A stretch of 54,216 nucleotides of DNA from Metasolibacillus sp. (GTDB taxonomy: Bacteria; Bacillota; Bacilli; Bacillales_A; Planococcaceae): positions 1 through 54,216 of the forward strand of contig NZ_JAMBIZ010000025.1 in NCBI RefSeq assembly GCF_025291715.1, written 5' to 3'. Of this stretch, positions 15,818 to 24,941 are shown in pieces. Within the stretch, counting starts at the first letter, position 1. Each line of letters opens with the position of its first letter. The position numbers and the translations under genes were made by a program. The notes beneath the pieces are model-generated. The model was not told where the DNA came from, made no database searches, and was given only the letters and a program-made list of their open reading frames with translations.

Positions 15818-16612
15818 GTGCAAATACAAACAGTACGCTTACATGAGGAAGACGCAAAATTGATTTATCAAGAAACAGCTAGCCTTGCGATTATTACTAT
15901 CCATCGGCCACAAGCTAAAAATGCATTAACAGCAAATATGTGGCGTGAGCTCGCCTCCCTTACCTTACAAGCTTTGCAAAATCCGAAAAATAAAGTGCTT
16001 ATTTTGCGTGGAGCTGGTGAAAATTTTTCAGCAGGCTCAGATATTAAAGAATTTCATACGATGTCGCTGGAGCAGGCAGAGCAAGCCTTTGTTGAAATGG
16101 AGCGTACTATTTCGACAATTGAAAGCTTACCACTTCCTGTTATTGGGGTCATTAATGGACCTGCAATGGGTGCAGGCTTAGAGCTTGCACTTGCTTGCGA
16201 CATTCGCATTGGCTCAGATAAAGCGAAAATGGGCATTCCCGTTGGAAAATTAGGCATTATGCTAAACAATCGTTTTGCTAAGCGTCTTGTAAATCTTGTT
16301 GGTCCTTCTGCAACAAAGGATTTCGTTTTCACAGGACGCACCTATAAAGCAGAAGAAGCCTTTCAAGCAGGTATGTTAAATTACTTAGTCGCTGAAAAGG
16401 ATGTAACAAAATTTATGATTCGCTTAGGAAAGCTTGTAGCAGGCATGTCTCCTGACTCCTTACAGGCGGTCAAAGCAGCGGTACAACAATGCACAGAATC
16501 AACCCCTGCTTTATGGCAAGGTACTACTCCGTTTGTTTCGCCCAATGACTTTGCTGAAGGCGTGCGTGCATTTGTTGAAAAGCGCCAGCCGAATTTTACA
16601 CGCAGCAACTAA
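15818..16612 (+). CDS. Enoyl-CoA hydratase/isomerase (crotonase) family protein
   Basis: The 264-residue protein has the crotonase oxyanion-hole segments ENFSAGSDIKEF and GPAMGAGLELALACD. The first catalytic glutamate position is kept (in LELAL). The second falls in MGIPVGKLGI and has no glutamate, so classic water addition is doubtful; an isomerase or another CoA-thioester reaction is as likely. GTG 15818 is the start, after TGGAGGG; upstream ATG 15773 has no ribosome-binding site. It is convergent with the P-loop gene, three bases apart. Confidence 0.85.
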   Translation: MQIQTVRLHEEDAKLIYQETASLAIITIHRPQAKNALTANMWRELASLTLQALQNPKNKVLILRGAGENFSAGSDIKEFHTMSLEQAEQAFVEMERTISTIESLPLPVIGVINGPAMGAGLELALACDIRIGSDKAKMGIPVGKLGIMLNNRFAKRLVNLVGPSATKDFVFTGRTYKAEEAFQAGMLNYLVAEKDVTKFMIRLGKLVAGMSPDSLQAVKAAVQQCTESTPALWQGTTPFVSPNDFAEGVRAFVEKRQPNFTRSN

Positions 16613-16615
16613 GGC

Positions 16616-17422
16616 TTATATTAGTTTCAGCCCTTTAATCGTAAAATGAATATACTCAGGCTCCAGCTCAAAGGTTTGTACAAATGCTGTTGCGATTTCC
16701 TGCTGTAAGCCTTGCAGCTCTTCTATTATATTTGTATGAATCGAGGCCTTTAAAATGATATTGACAGTAATTTTAGGCATCGTAGCCACATTAAATGCTA
16801 GCTTTTCTACCTGTGCGATAATAGGGCTCTTACTCATTACATGCAATAACACATCTCGATATACTTGCTTATGAATGGTGATTGTTTCATAGTGAAAGTC
16901 AGGCTGAACGATTGTCGTTTCTCCGACTTTCACTCGATTGTTGACAAAAATCGCCCGTCCCTTTCGTACTAAGCGCTTGAAAAAATTTTGCTCTACTTGC
17001 TCATATGGAATTGGCATCACATGCTGTCCCTTTGTTTGTCGAATAAAGCGAGCAATTTGAATTTCGCGTGGAGAACGAATATGCTGTACTTGATAAAATT
17101 GAGTAATTGGTCCAAGCTCTAGCTGCTCCGCAATTTTTTTCGTCATTTTATCTGATGTCCCAATAATTAAGATGGACGAAGGCTGCACCTTTTGAATAGC
17201 TGCTTGGACTTCCTGACGATGTGCTGGATCTTCAAAAATGGCACGACGCACAGCTGTTAATGTGTTTTTTTCAAATTTAGCACTAATGCCAGCCTGTTTT
17301 TTGCCATGAAGGATGAATAAACCGTCATCAATAATTCCTTCGATTCCTTTATCATAAGCAAATTGCAGCGCAGAGGTACTTTTTCCTGTACCACTTGGCC
17401 CACTTAATGAATATACTTTCAT
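16616..17422 (-). CDS. P-loop NTPase fused to an Asp23/Gls24-like domain
   Basis: The 268-residue protein opens with a Walker A motif, GPSGTGKST (8-16), in a small ATPase domain running to about 170. The C-terminal 85 residues (ITIHKQVYRDVLLHVMSKSP and PKITVNIILKASIHTN) resemble the Asp23 family, which clusters on membranes through partner proteins. I know no function for this combination. ATG 17422 follows a GGGGAGAG stretch. It stands alone, convergent with the crotonase gene. The Asp23 likeness is by pattern only and needs a profile search. Confidence 0.7.
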   Translation of the reverse strand: MKVYSLSGPSGTGKSTSALQFAYDKGIEGIIDDGLFILHGKKQAGISAKFEKNTLTAVRRAIFEDPAHRQEVQAAIQKVQPSSILIIGTSDKMTKKIAEQLELGPITQFYQVQHIRSPREIQIARFIRQTKGQHVMPIPYEQVEQNFFKRLVRKGRAIFVNNRVKVGETTIVQPDFHYETITIHKQVYRDVLLHVMSKSPIIAQVEKLAFNVATMPKITVNIILKASIHTNIIEELQGLQQEIATAFVQTFELEPEYIHFTIKGLKLI

Positions 17423-17621
17423 CTTTCTCTCCCCTTTTCTTATAGTTAATATACACTTTTTTTGAGCGAGAAAAAACTAGTACTTATCTGCCATCTATCT
17501 AGCATGAAAGTTGTATATTGACAAGATAAGTGGAAAATAAAAGGGAAACAGTTTATGATAAATAATGTAGCTTCCGTCCAGAGCAAATGATCAAATCAAA
17601 TATGAGAGAGGTAATAACAGA

Positions 17622-18239
17622 ATGAAAAAAACAAATTTATTCATTAGCGCAACGATTGCCATCGCAGCTGTAAGCGTAGCTACACCATCGTCAACAATGG
17701 CTGCTAGTCAAACATTTAGCGATGTTTCACCTAAACATAATTACTATACAATTATTCAAGAAATGGCGAAGAAAGAAGTCATTACAGGCTATCTAGATGG
17801 CACATTTAAACCAAATGAATTAATGACACGCAAGCATGCGGCCGCTTTAATTAGTCGCGCCTTCCCTACGCTTCCAACCGAATATGAAGGCATTTCTTTA
17901 ACGGATGTTAGCAAGGATAACCCATATTACAAAGATATTCGCCGTGTACTGGAAGCAGATATTATTCAGCATGCTGATAATTTTGATTTTCGACCGAACG
18001 ATATTATTACAAGAGGAGAAATGGCACGTGCTTTAGCAATCGCCTATAAGCTTTCTAGCAGCGAGCAAAAAAGTCCACTCATTGATGTATCGCCTAAAGT
18101 CGCACCATTTGTCGATGCACTCTATATAAACAATATTACAACCGGCTATGAGGATAAAACATTCCGAGAGGATAAAGGGTTGACACGCGCTCACTTTGCC
18201 GTATTTATGTATCGTGCAATGGAAGTAAATAAAGATTAA
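17622..18239 (+). CDS. Secreted protein made only of three SLH domains
   Basis: The 205-residue protein has a signal peptide (1-28, ending TMAAS) and three S-layer homology motifs (about 31-75, 92-140 and 150-200). Recognisable pieces are YLDGTFKPNELMTRKHAAALI, shortened at the edges here, FRPNDIITRGEMARAL and GLTRAHFAVFMYRAM. SLH domains bind pyruvylated secondary cell-wall polysaccharide. No effector domain follows, so it would coat or compete for wall sites. GAGAGAGG precedes ATG 17622. A TTGACA at 17518 has no matching -10 at standard spacing. Confidence 0.88.
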   Translation: MKKTNLFISATIAIAAVSVATPSSTMAASQTFSDVSPKHNYYTIIQEMAKKEVITGYLDGTFKPNELMTRKHAAALISRAFPTLPTEYEGISLTDVSKDNPYYKDIRRVLEADIIQHADNFDFRPNDIITRGEMARALAIAYKLSSSEQKSPLIDVSPKVAPFVDALYINNITTGYEDKTFREDKGLTRAHFAVFMYRAMEVNKD

Positions 18240-18246
18240 TTTATGC

Positions 18247-18280
18247 CAAGCTGTTATCTTTAATGATGACAGCTTTTTTC
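18247..18280 (+). terminator. Terminator of the SLH gene
   Basis: AAGCTGT pairs with ACAGCTT and TTTTTTC follows. The segment 18281-18450 up to the aminotransferase holds no other gene that I can see. Confidence 0.7.
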
Positions 18281-18463
18281 ATGTCCTATTGCGCAATACT
18301 AATGTGTTCTTAGCTTCGAGTATTAGTGCTGAGTCGAGAATTCTCAGATTGTTCTGTATACAATAGCAATAACTTTAATATTTTTTTCTGAATTATTAAA
18401 ATACATTTACTATATGTTATGTTACAATAAAGTGTACTTTTTAACAGATTAGGAGTGTTCTTT

Positions 18464-19624
18464 TTGATTATCGAAGCATCATCAAAAATGTCGCTTTTTA
18501 CAGAGGCGATTTTTGGAAAACTAAAAGCATTTGCTTTACAGCAACAACAAAACGGACAAGAAATTATCGATTTAAGCTTAGGAAGCCCTGATATTCCACC
18601 TGCTCCTATGCTACTTGAAAATATGGCCAAGCTTACGGCTAACCCACAATCTTATGGCTATACGTTGACAGGTGTTAAAGCTTTTAACGACGCTGTCTGC
18701 CGCTACTACGCAAGAGTCAATGATGTGCTGCTTGACCCCGAAACGGAAGTGCTACAAACAATGGGCTCACAGGAAGGCCTAGTGCATCTACCAATCGCTT
18801 TTTGCAACCCTGGTGACATTATTTTAACGACAAATCCTGCCTATGTTGCTTACGATGCAGGTATCCATTTAGCTGGTGCAACTCCCTACTATATGCCACT
18901 CACAAAAGAAAATGGTTATTTACCAGACCTAGCAAGCGTTCCAGCAGAAATTGCGGAAAAAGCAAAGCTGCTTCTTTTAAATTTACCTGGTAACCCTGTG
19001 CCCGCAATGCCCTCTAAACAGTATTTCGAGGAGGTTGTAGCATTCGCTAAAAAATACAATATTATCGTCTTACATGACGCTGCCTATTCTGAATTTTACT
19101 TCACAGGCGATGCACCAATGAGCTTTTTAGCAACACCTGGGGCCAAGGATGTAGGCTTGGAAATCAATTCTTTATCGAAAAGCTTTAGCTTAGCAGGTGC
19201 TCGCATCGCCTATATTGTTGGTAATGCTGAAATGATTCGCATTGTTAAGCAATTAAAGTCGAATTTAGACTTCGGTATTTTCGAGCCTGTTCAATTAACG
19301 GCCGCGCTTGCTTTAGACAATGCAGAGGAAATTACAGCAAGCTTACGTACAACTTTTGCAGAACGTCATCAAATATTAATGAACGGACTACAACAAATCG
19401 GCTGGGAGGTGGCTCCTTCCAATGGTGGTATGTTCGTTTGGGCTAAATATCCATATGCAATGACAAGTGTAGACTTTGCATTTAAAGCAATTGAGCAGGC
19501 TGGTGTTGTGATGGTGCCAGGCACTGTCTTTGGTACAGCTGGCGAAGGCTACGTGCGTCTAGCTCTTGTTCAAAATTCAGCGCTACTTGCACGTGCTGTA
19601 GAGAAGCTACAGACAATTAAATAA
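18464..19624 (+). CDS. Class I/II PLP-dependent aminotransferase
   Basis: The 386-residue fold-type-I enzyme has the PLP lysine in SLSKSFSLAGAR and the cofactor aspartate and tyrosine in LHDAAYSEF. The substrate-anchor region reads NLPGNPVPA rather than the usual NPTGA, and an arginine is present late in the protein. It resembles the branch holding LL-diaminopimelate and alanine aminotransferases; the substrate is not decidable. TTG 18464 fits AGGAG at 18451-18455 with eight bases between. GTG 18455 overlaps that site. Confidence 0.87.
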   Translation: MIIEASSKMSLFTEAIFGKLKAFALQQQQNGQEIIDLSLGSPDIPPAPMLLENMAKLTANPQSYGYTLTGVKAFNDAVCRYYARVNDVLLDPETEVLQTMGSQEGLVHLPIAFCNPGDIILTTNPAYVAYDAGIHLAGATPYYMPLTKENGYLPDLASVPAEIAEKAKLLLLNLPGNPVPAMPSKQYFEEVVAFAKKYNIIVLHDAAYSEFYFTGDAPMSFLATPGAKDVGLEINSLSKSFSLAGARIAYIVGNAEMIRIVKQLKSNLDFGIFEPVQLTAALALDNAEEITASLRTTFAERHQILMNGLQQIGWEVAPSNGGMFVWAKYPYAMTSVDFAFKAIEQAGVVMVPGTVFGTAGEGYVRLALVQNSALLARAVEKLQTIK

Positions 19625-19631
19625 AGATAAA

Positions 19632-19668
19632 ATAGGACTGCTGACACGTATAGTCAGCAGTCCTGCTA
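19632..19668. terminator. Hairpin between convergent genes
   Basis: A perfect 12-bp stem (19634-19645 with 19653-19664) lies between the aminotransferase and the convergent lipoprotein gene. T runs are short. Confidence 0.65.
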
Positions 19669-20061
19669 TATTTTCTTATCCTCTTGTAATCGTTCTTTAT
19701 CCTCTAAGCGAAAAATACCCGGTATCCAATTTGGCAAAATGCCATGACCACCAATGATTTCCCCATTACATTCATAAATAACTGCCTTAAGTCGCTCGCG
19801 CTCTGTGTCACGTTCCTTTAACAAATAAAGAAATTGTGTTACTTCCTCCCCTTCATATTCTCGGAAAAAGAAGAGCGCATTCGCTTCATAATTAACAAGT
19901 AATTCCTCAGGCATTTTCAGCACAAAGGTTTCTTTTGCTAGAAGCTTTTTCGCATGCCAGCCGTATTCGCTTAAATACTTATTATGCTGTTCATTTTCTT
20001 GTGCACTACAGGCCACTAGTAACAAAATGAGCGAAATAAAATATATCCCTTTACTCCTCAT
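19666..20061 (-). CDS. Putative lipoprotein (131 aa)
   Basis: A lipoprotein signal peptide ends in LLVACS, with the lipidated cysteine at 18. The mature part contains KYLSEYGW and ECNGEIIGGHGILPNW, which recalls small DUF4830-like Bacilli lipoproteins, though this is a weak impression. Its ATG lies inside the end of the AI-2E family gene (11-base overlap), so the two are translationally coupled. Location is the outer face of the membrane. Confidence 0.75.
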   Translation of the reverse strand: MRSKGIYFISLILLLVACSAQENEQHNKYLSEYGWHAKKLLAKETFVLKMPEELLVNYEANALFFFREYEGEEVTQFLYLLKERDTERERLKAVIYECNGEIIGGHGILPNWIPGIFRLEDKERLQEDKKI

Positions 20062-21277
20062 ACATATGCTCGTCCTCTAGCTGAAAGCGATTATAGCGCT
20101 GCTTAAACACACGGTAAATATGTGTCACTAACACTTTAATGAGCGCATATGTTGGGAGCCCTAAAATAACACCTGGTACGCCAAACAACGAGCCAGCTGT
20201 TAATAAAACAAAAATGATTGTAATCGGATGGATGCTTAATGATTTGCCCATAATTTGTGGCGAAATAAACTTCCCTTCGATTAATTGCACAATTGTCCAA
20301 ACGGCTGCTAGCTTTAAAATCATATAAGGTGAATCGGACACAATTGCAATAATCGCTGCTGGTGTAATCGCAATAACGGGACCTAAATATGGTACAACGC
20401 TTGTTACCATCGCCAATACACCGAGCAGCAATGCATAATCTAAGCCGATAACGAGAAAGCCGATTGTCACCATTGCGCCGATACAGATGGACACTAAAAT
20501 TTGCCCTTGAATATATGAGCTAATTTGCTTGTCCATGTCGTGTAGCACATCTCCTACAAATTTACGCATGCTTGGTGGCGTATTACGCAAAATAAACTTC
20601 GGCATTTTCTCGCCCTCATACAGCAAATAAAACAAAATAAACGGGACGATGACTAACGACAGCACTAAGCCTGTTAGTGCGGAAACAAAGCCCGTAATAC
20701 CCGTCGCTACGCTTGTCGCAAAGCCTGTTGCAAAATCCTTTACTTGTGTGACAATATCCTCTGTTAAGTTGGTAATCATTTTATCGTATTCAAGATTAAT
20801 CATTGAAAAATAGTCACTTAAACGCGAATTGTTTAGCCATGACACAATATTTTCAACAAATGCCATGAAATAAGCTGGAAACTCATTCATTAAATTTGTA
20901 AACTGATCGCGTAAAAATGGATAGATAAGGACAATCGTTAGCGTTAAGGCACCGATTGCGACAAGATAAATAATTAAAATCGCCCATATTTTTGAAATCT
21001 TCCATCTCATTAATAAACGCAAAAATGGTCGTGTTAAATAATATAAAATAACGCCAAGCACCCCTGGTAAAATAACGACCTCAAACAATACGCGTAGCGG
21101 CTGGAAAATAAACGCAATTTTATCGTAAATAAAAATGACACAGCCAACAATTAACAGAATGAGCAGGAAGAATAATAAATTTTTCCCACCTAAAAACCGA
21201 ATAAAACGTGTTGAAAAGAAATTTGATGTTTCCTGCGGTAGTTGCTTATTTTGTGTTCTTGCTTTGCTCTCTTCCAA
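20051..21277 (-). CDS. AI-2E family transporter (PerM/YueF-like)
   Basis: The 408-residue protein has about eight membrane helices in the AI-2E family order: two N-terminal pairs, a central soluble stretch (about 120-190) and a C-terminal block containing VVPYLGPVIAITPA and a late LIEGKFISPQIMG stretch. Members export small molecules or exchange ions; the substrate here is unknown. TTG 21277 is preferred since AGAGGTGG lies just before it, though TTG 21301 is possible. The order on the minus strand is LCP ligase, this gene, then the lipoprotein. Confidence 0.88.
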   Translation of the reverse strand: MEESKARTQNKQLPQETSNFFSTRFIRFLGGKNLLFFLLILLIVGCVIFIYDKIAFIFQPLRVLFEVVILPGVLGVILYYLTRPFLRLLMRWKISKIWAILIIYLVAIGALTLTIVLIYPFLRDQFTNLMNEFPAYFMAFVENIVSWLNNSRLSDYFSMINLEYDKMITNLTEDIVTQVKDFATGFATSVATGITGFVSALTGLVLSLVIVPFILFYLLYEGEKMPKFILRNTPPSMRKFVGDVLHDMDKQISSYIQGQILVSICIGAMVTIGFLVIGLDYALLLGVLAMVTSVVPYLGPVIAITPAAIIAIVSDSPYMILKLAAVWTIVQLIEGKFISPQIMGKSLSIHPITIIFVLLTAGSLFGVPGVILGLPTYALIKVLVTHIYRVFKQRYNRFQLEDEHMYEE

Positions 21278-21348
21278 AAAACCACCTCTGCCAATTGTCA
21301 AATTTTCTGTAAAGCTATTGTGCTGTCATTTTATCATGAATTATCAGT

Positions 21349-22287
21349 TTATTTCATCTGTAAAAACTCATGTAACAACGCTTTATTTTGTTCTTTATCA
21401 ATTTCTAACACAGAGCCTGCATGCTGATAGGCATTAAATGTATATGTCCCTTCAGCAGGAAGCGTCATTTTTTCAATATCTACACCGCCACCTGTAGCAA
21501 CAGATAGTGCCATTTTCAGCTCCTCAGCAGACGTTAAATCTGTCGTGATATAGCCTTGTGCAGCACCGACAAATTTCGGCAAATTTTTGGCATTACCTAT
21601 TGAAAATAGCTCATTTTTTAATGCATCCATTACCTTTTGCTGACGAGCCACACGCCCAAAATCACCTTCTGCATCTTGGCGGAAACGCGCATAGCCAAGC
21701 AATTCCTTGCCGTTTAACTGCTGTGTCCCTTGCTTTAATGACACCCCAATAAATGCTGACATATCCTTTTCAACATCCACTGTAATCCCATCTGGTGCTA
21801 ACACATCAATCATTGCCTCAAAGCTTTTAAAATCAATCATCGCATAATGGTGAATTGGTACATCAAACATCGTATTTAATGTTTCCTTTAATAGCTGCAC
21901 ACCACCTAAATAATAAGCTGTGTTTAGCTTGTACGATTGATAGCCTGGAATATCTGCATAAATATCGCGCATAAACGACACGAGCTTCATATCGTTCGTA
22001 TCTCGGTTCCACGATAATAGCATCATCGTATCTGTGCGTGATTTCTCCTCCCCTCGGCTATCGACACCTAAAATTAAAAAGTTTTCAATTTCCCCATTTT
22101 TCGCATCTGCCGCAAAATCCTGTGCTGGTGGCTTTGTTTCGCTTGCTAGCTTTAGCCCACTGCGATATTGCTGGATACTATAAGCAGCCCCTGCTAATAA
22201 AATAGCGAGGAGGGCAAGAAAAATAAGTCTCCCCTTTCGAAATTTTTTCCGTTGATGACGTGTTTGTCGTTGTTCGTGCTGTTCCAT
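21349..22287 (-). CDS. LytR-CpsA-Psr family cell-wall glycopolymer ligase
   Basis: The 312-residue protein has a short basic cytoplasmic tail, one membrane helix (20-38) and an extracellular LCP domain (65-310). Key features are LILGVDSRG with the arginine/aspartate pair SRTDTMML, SFMRDIYADIPGY, KLNTAYYLGG and GYARFRQDAEGDFGR. Such enzymes attach teichoic acid or other anionic glycopolymers from lipid carriers to peptidoglycan (TagTUV role). ATG 22287 follows AAAGGAG. Confidence 0.92.
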   Translation of the reverse strand: MEQHEQRQTRHQRKKFRKGRLIFLALLAILLAGAAYSIQQYRSGLKLASETKPPAQDFAADAKNGEIENFLILGVDSRGEEKSRTDTMMLLSWNRDTNDMKLVSFMRDIYADIPGYQSYKLNTAYYLGGVQLLKETLNTMFDVPIHHYAMIDFKSFEAMIDVLAPDGITVDVEKDMSAFIGVSLKQGTQQLNGKELLGYARFRQDAEGDFGRVARQQKVMDALKNELFSIGNAKNLPKFVGAAQGYITTDLTSAEELKMALSVATGGGVDIEKMTLPAEGTYTFNAYQHAGSVLEIDKEQNKALLHEFLQMK

Positions 22288-22395
22288 AAAATTCTCCTTT
22301 TACCGATTGTATCAGTACGATTATACTATTTTTCCCACATATTATATATGTAATTATTATTTTAGACGATTGTTGTGGAAGAAAGTTCAAATATG

Positions 22396-22425
22396 TTGTC
22401 GTTCGTTTTTGCCACATGATACAAT
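22396..22425 (+). promoter_or_regulatory. Probable msrA promoter
   Basis: TTGTCG at 22396-22401, 18 bases, then TACAAT at 22420-22425, about 28 bases upstream of the msrA start. Confidence 0.5.
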
Positions 22426-22452
22426 ACAGGCTAATGACAAGGAGGAATGACA

Positions 22453-22971
22453 ATGGAAAAAGCAACATTTGCAGGTGGCTGTTTTTGGTGCATGGTAAAG
22501 CCATTTGACCAATGGGACGGCATACATAAAGTAACAAGCGGTTATATGGGTGGTCATGTAGAGAACCCAACATATGAAGATGTCAAAGGTGGCAAATCAG
22601 GACATTTAGAGGTCGTACAAATTGAATTTGACCCTAGCATTTTTAGCTATGAGCAGCTACTTGAGATTTACTGGATGCAAATCGACCCAACAGATGCAGG
22701 TGGTCAATTCCACGATCGTGGCGAATCGTATACAACGGCGATTTTTACGCATAGCAAGGAACAGCAGCTTATCGCTGAAAAATCAAAGCAGGCACTTGCA
22801 GCAAGTGGTCGCTTTAAAAAACCAATTGTGACGGTTATTCGAGATGCGGAAACTTTTTACGTCGCAGAAGATTATCATCAGGATTATTACAAAAAAGAGA
22901 CTGCGCATTATAAGGAAGACCGTGCCAAATCAGGGCGCGATGAATTTATCGATACACATTGGCAAAAGTAA
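22453..22971 (+). CDS. msrA: Peptide-methionine (S)-S-oxide reductase MsrA
   Basis: The 172-residue enzyme has the catalytic GCFWC motif near the N-terminus, the GYMGG and [11 protein letters not shown] stretches, and the [14 protein letters not shown] region typical of MsrA. It reduces the S form of methionine sulfoxide using thioredoxin. ATG 22453 is spaced seven bases from AAGGAGG; ATG 22447 is too close to it. No MsrB partner is adjacent. A hairpin without a clear T run (22985-23017) follows. Confidence 0.95.
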   Translation: MEKATFAGGCFWCMVKPFDQWDGIHKVTSGYMGGHVENPTYEDVKGGKSGHLEVVQIEFDPSIFSYEQLLEIYWMQIDPTDAGGQFHDRGESYTTAIFTHSKEQQLIAEKSKQALAASGRFKKPIVTVIRDAETFYVAEDYHQDYYKKETAHYKEDRAKSGRDEFIDTHWQK

Positions 22972-23072
22972 AGGAAAGCTGTAATCAGTGGAGATTTAGC
23001 ACTTCCCCACTGATTGCTAGGTTTTGCGGTATAACAACTGTCCGTTCATATAGTACAAAGGAGTGAATAAAT

Positions 23073-23780
23073 CTGAGTAGCGCAACACGTGCTGCGCTAA
23101 AATTTGCGTTTCCTCAAACGATTCCAATTTTAGCGGGCTTTTTATTTTTAGGCATCGCCTACGGAATTTTTATGAATTCCTTAGGCTTTCATGCGATTTA
23201 CCCAATTTTAATGAGCCTCTTTATTTTTGCAGGCTCGATGGAATTTGTTGCAGCCAACCTGCTGCTTATTTCCTTTAATCCATTGAGCGCATTCTTTCTG
23301 ACGCTCATGGTTAATGCAAGGCATTTATTTTACGGTATCTCAATGCTTGATCAATATGGAAGAGCTGGTCATAAGAAATGGTATTTAATTTACGGTATGT
23401 GTGATGAATCCTTTGCCATCAATAGTACATTAAATATTCCGAATCATCTGGATAAAGGAAAAGTCATGCTATTTGTAACATTACTTAACCAAATTTATTG
23501 GGTGGCTGGGGCAACGATTGGTGGCGTTTTCGGCTCATTCATCACCTTCAATACAGAGGGCTTGGAATTTGTCATGACAGCACTTTTTGTTGTGATTTTC
23601 CTTGAAAACTGGCTAACTACTAAGCAGCATCATAGCGCTCTAATCGGTCTTGCATTATCGGCACTTTCACTCGCCATTTTCGGCGGTGAACGCTTTATCA
23701 TTCCTGCGATGCTAGCAATTTTAGGTGTTTTAACGCTTCTTCGTCCATCATTACAAAAGGAAAAGAGGACTGCCCTATGA
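23073..23780 (+). CDS. azlC: AzlC-family branched-chain amino acid exporter subunit
   Basis: The 235-residue membrane protein has AzlC features such as [13 protein letters not shown] and [13 protein letters not shown], and pairs with AzlD to export branched-chain amino acids or their analogues. The frame opens at a stop at 23064-23066. AAAGGAG at 23057-23063 points, with nine bases, to CTG 23073 as start. The first ATG (23172) would cut off a conserved helix, so a rare CTG start is proposed. The stop overlaps the azlD start (ATGA). Confidence 0.85.
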   Translation: MSSATRAALKFAFPQTIPILAGFLFLGIAYGIFMNSLGFHAIYPILMSLFIFAGSMEFVAANLLLISFNPLSAFFLTLMVNARHLFYGISMLDQYGRAGHKKWYLIYGMCDESFAINSTLNIPNHLDKGKVMLFVTLLNQIYWVAGATIGGVFGSFITFNTEGLEFVMTALFVVIFLENWLTTKQHHSALIGLALSALSLAIFGGERFIIPAMLAILGVLTLLRPSLQKEKRTAL

Positions 23781-24103
23781 CAATTGCACAGCAAATTATT
23801 ACAGTCGGTGTGGTGGTGCTTGGTACGATGTTGACGCGTTTTTTACCGTTTTTCATTTTTCCAGCCAATAAGCCAACACCTGCTTATATTCAATATATCG
23901 GAAAAGTATTACCTGCTGCCGTTATTGGTATGCTTGTTATTTATTGCTTTAAGGATGTGCGCTTTTTATCAGGACATCACGGATTACCTGAAATTTTAGG
24001 GGTACTCGTTGTCGTCTGCTTGCATCTTTGGAAACGCAATATGCTGCTATCCATTGCCGCAGGTACTTGTTTTTATATGATGCTTGTGCAGCTTGTCTTT
24101 TAG
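23777..24103 (+). CDS. azlD: AzlD-family exporter subunit
   Basis: The 108-residue protein has four hydrophobic segments and the typical [13 protein letters not shown] start region and [19 protein letters not shown] stretch. It overlaps azlC by four bases, a standard arrangement for the two-subunit exporter. It is followed after eleven bases by a lipoprotein gene probably in the same operon. Confidence 0.92.
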   Translation: MTIAQQIITVGVVVLGTMLTRFLPFFIFPANKPTPAYIQYIGKVLPAAVIGMLVIYCFKDVRFLSGHHGLPEILGVLVVVCLHLWKRNMLLSIAAGTCFYMMLVQLVF

Positions 24104-24114
24104 GAGGACATGTC

Positions 24115-24609
24115 TTGAAAAAATGGCTTGTACTTGTTGTTGCCCTCATCTTACTAGTTGGCTGTCAGAAAAAGACGGAGAACGTTCTCCCAGAAGAAAT
24201 GCCTGCCGATTTTAATTTTAAAGTGCAATTTGGCATAAACAAACGAAATAGCATCAATACGTACGACAATACAGTAACTAAGGATTTAATTGTAGATGGC
24301 ACAGCTTCTACTGCCCTGCAATTAACAGAAGATGACATGCGCGCTATTTATGAAGAAATGAAGGAGATCCATATCGGTACGCCAAAAAAGCTGATTCCTC
24401 AATCCACTTGTAAGCAAATACCTTATAGTGAGGACGAATGGCATATTACCATAGATGGACAAACATTTGATTATAGTGTTTCACAACAGTTTTGCGAGCT
24501 GACAAAGGATGGCAAGAAGCTTTTAGCTTTGCGTGAACAAATATGGAGCATCGTGCGCGAAAAACCAGCCTATCAGGAATTACCAGAGGCTCGCGGCGGG
24601 TATCAATAA
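24115..24609 (+). CDS. Putative lipoprotein downstream of azlCD (164 aa)
   Basis: TTG 24115 is the start, since TAGGAGG at 24101-24107 is seven bases upstream; longer starts lie inside azlD. The signal peptide ends in LLVGC (cysteine near 17). The mature part has two cysteines (STCKQIP and QQFCELT) that could form a disulfide, and no domain I recognise. It is probably the third gene of the azlCD operon. Confidence 0.8.
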   Translation: MKKWLVLVVALILLVGCQKKTENVLPEEMPADFNFKVQFGINKRNSINTYDNTVTKDLIVDGTASTALQLTEDDMRAIYEEMKEIHIGTPKKLIPQSTCKQIPYSEDEWHITIDGQTFDYSVSQQFCELTKDGKKLLALREQIWSIVREKPAYQELPEARGGYQ

Positions 24610-24658
24610 CGGCTTGTTGCCCTAAAATACTCGTAGCCAAATTTATCAAGCGATATGA

Positions 24659-24868
24659 AAGGAATATGTTTATGCAAAAGGTATTCGCTCGCGTAGTAAT
24701 CAAAAAGAGGAAGAAAAAAATCTATTAACTACTGTGACAACAGAAGTGATTGCAGATTTTCCTGTCATTACTGTATGTGAGGAGCAATTTATTCATCATC
24801 CATCACCTATCAACTTTACAAATGATATGTACTATGATTGGCCGTATGCAAGAACCGATATTGTCTAA
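24659..24868 (+). pseudogene. Orphan 3' gene remnant of unknown family
   Basis: A 69-codon frame without a usable start ends at TAA 24866-24868. It includes TVCEEQFIHHPSPINF and MYYDWPYARTDIV, which read like real protein. It begins right after a TGA at 24656-24658. It probably is the tail of a lost gene. The rest of 24610-24937 contains only the terminator at 24875. Confidence 0.4.
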
Positions 24869-24869
24869 A

Positions 24870-24921
24870 TGAACAATAGCCTTCAAAATAGTTATTCTAC
24901 TATTTTGAAGGCTATTTTATT
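24870..24921. terminator. Strong bidirectional terminator
   Basis: A perfect 17-bp stem (24875-24891 with 24900-24916) is flanked by AT-rich runs. It may originally have belonged to the lyase gene, now 1.8 kb away. Confidence 0.88.
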
Positions 24922-24941
24922 AGTTTACATAATAATATTAT
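24920..24941. repeat. 22-bp direct repeat, left copy (flanks recQ)
   Basis: This sequence, TTAGTTTACATAATAATATT plus AT, is identical to 26732-26753. The left copy covers the recQ stop codon; the right copy covers the last codons and stop of the lyase gene. Confidence 0.85.

Noticed and set aside
24028-24114. N-terminal extension of the lipoprotein into azlD
   Set aside because: The lipobox and AGGAGG site fit TTG 24115.
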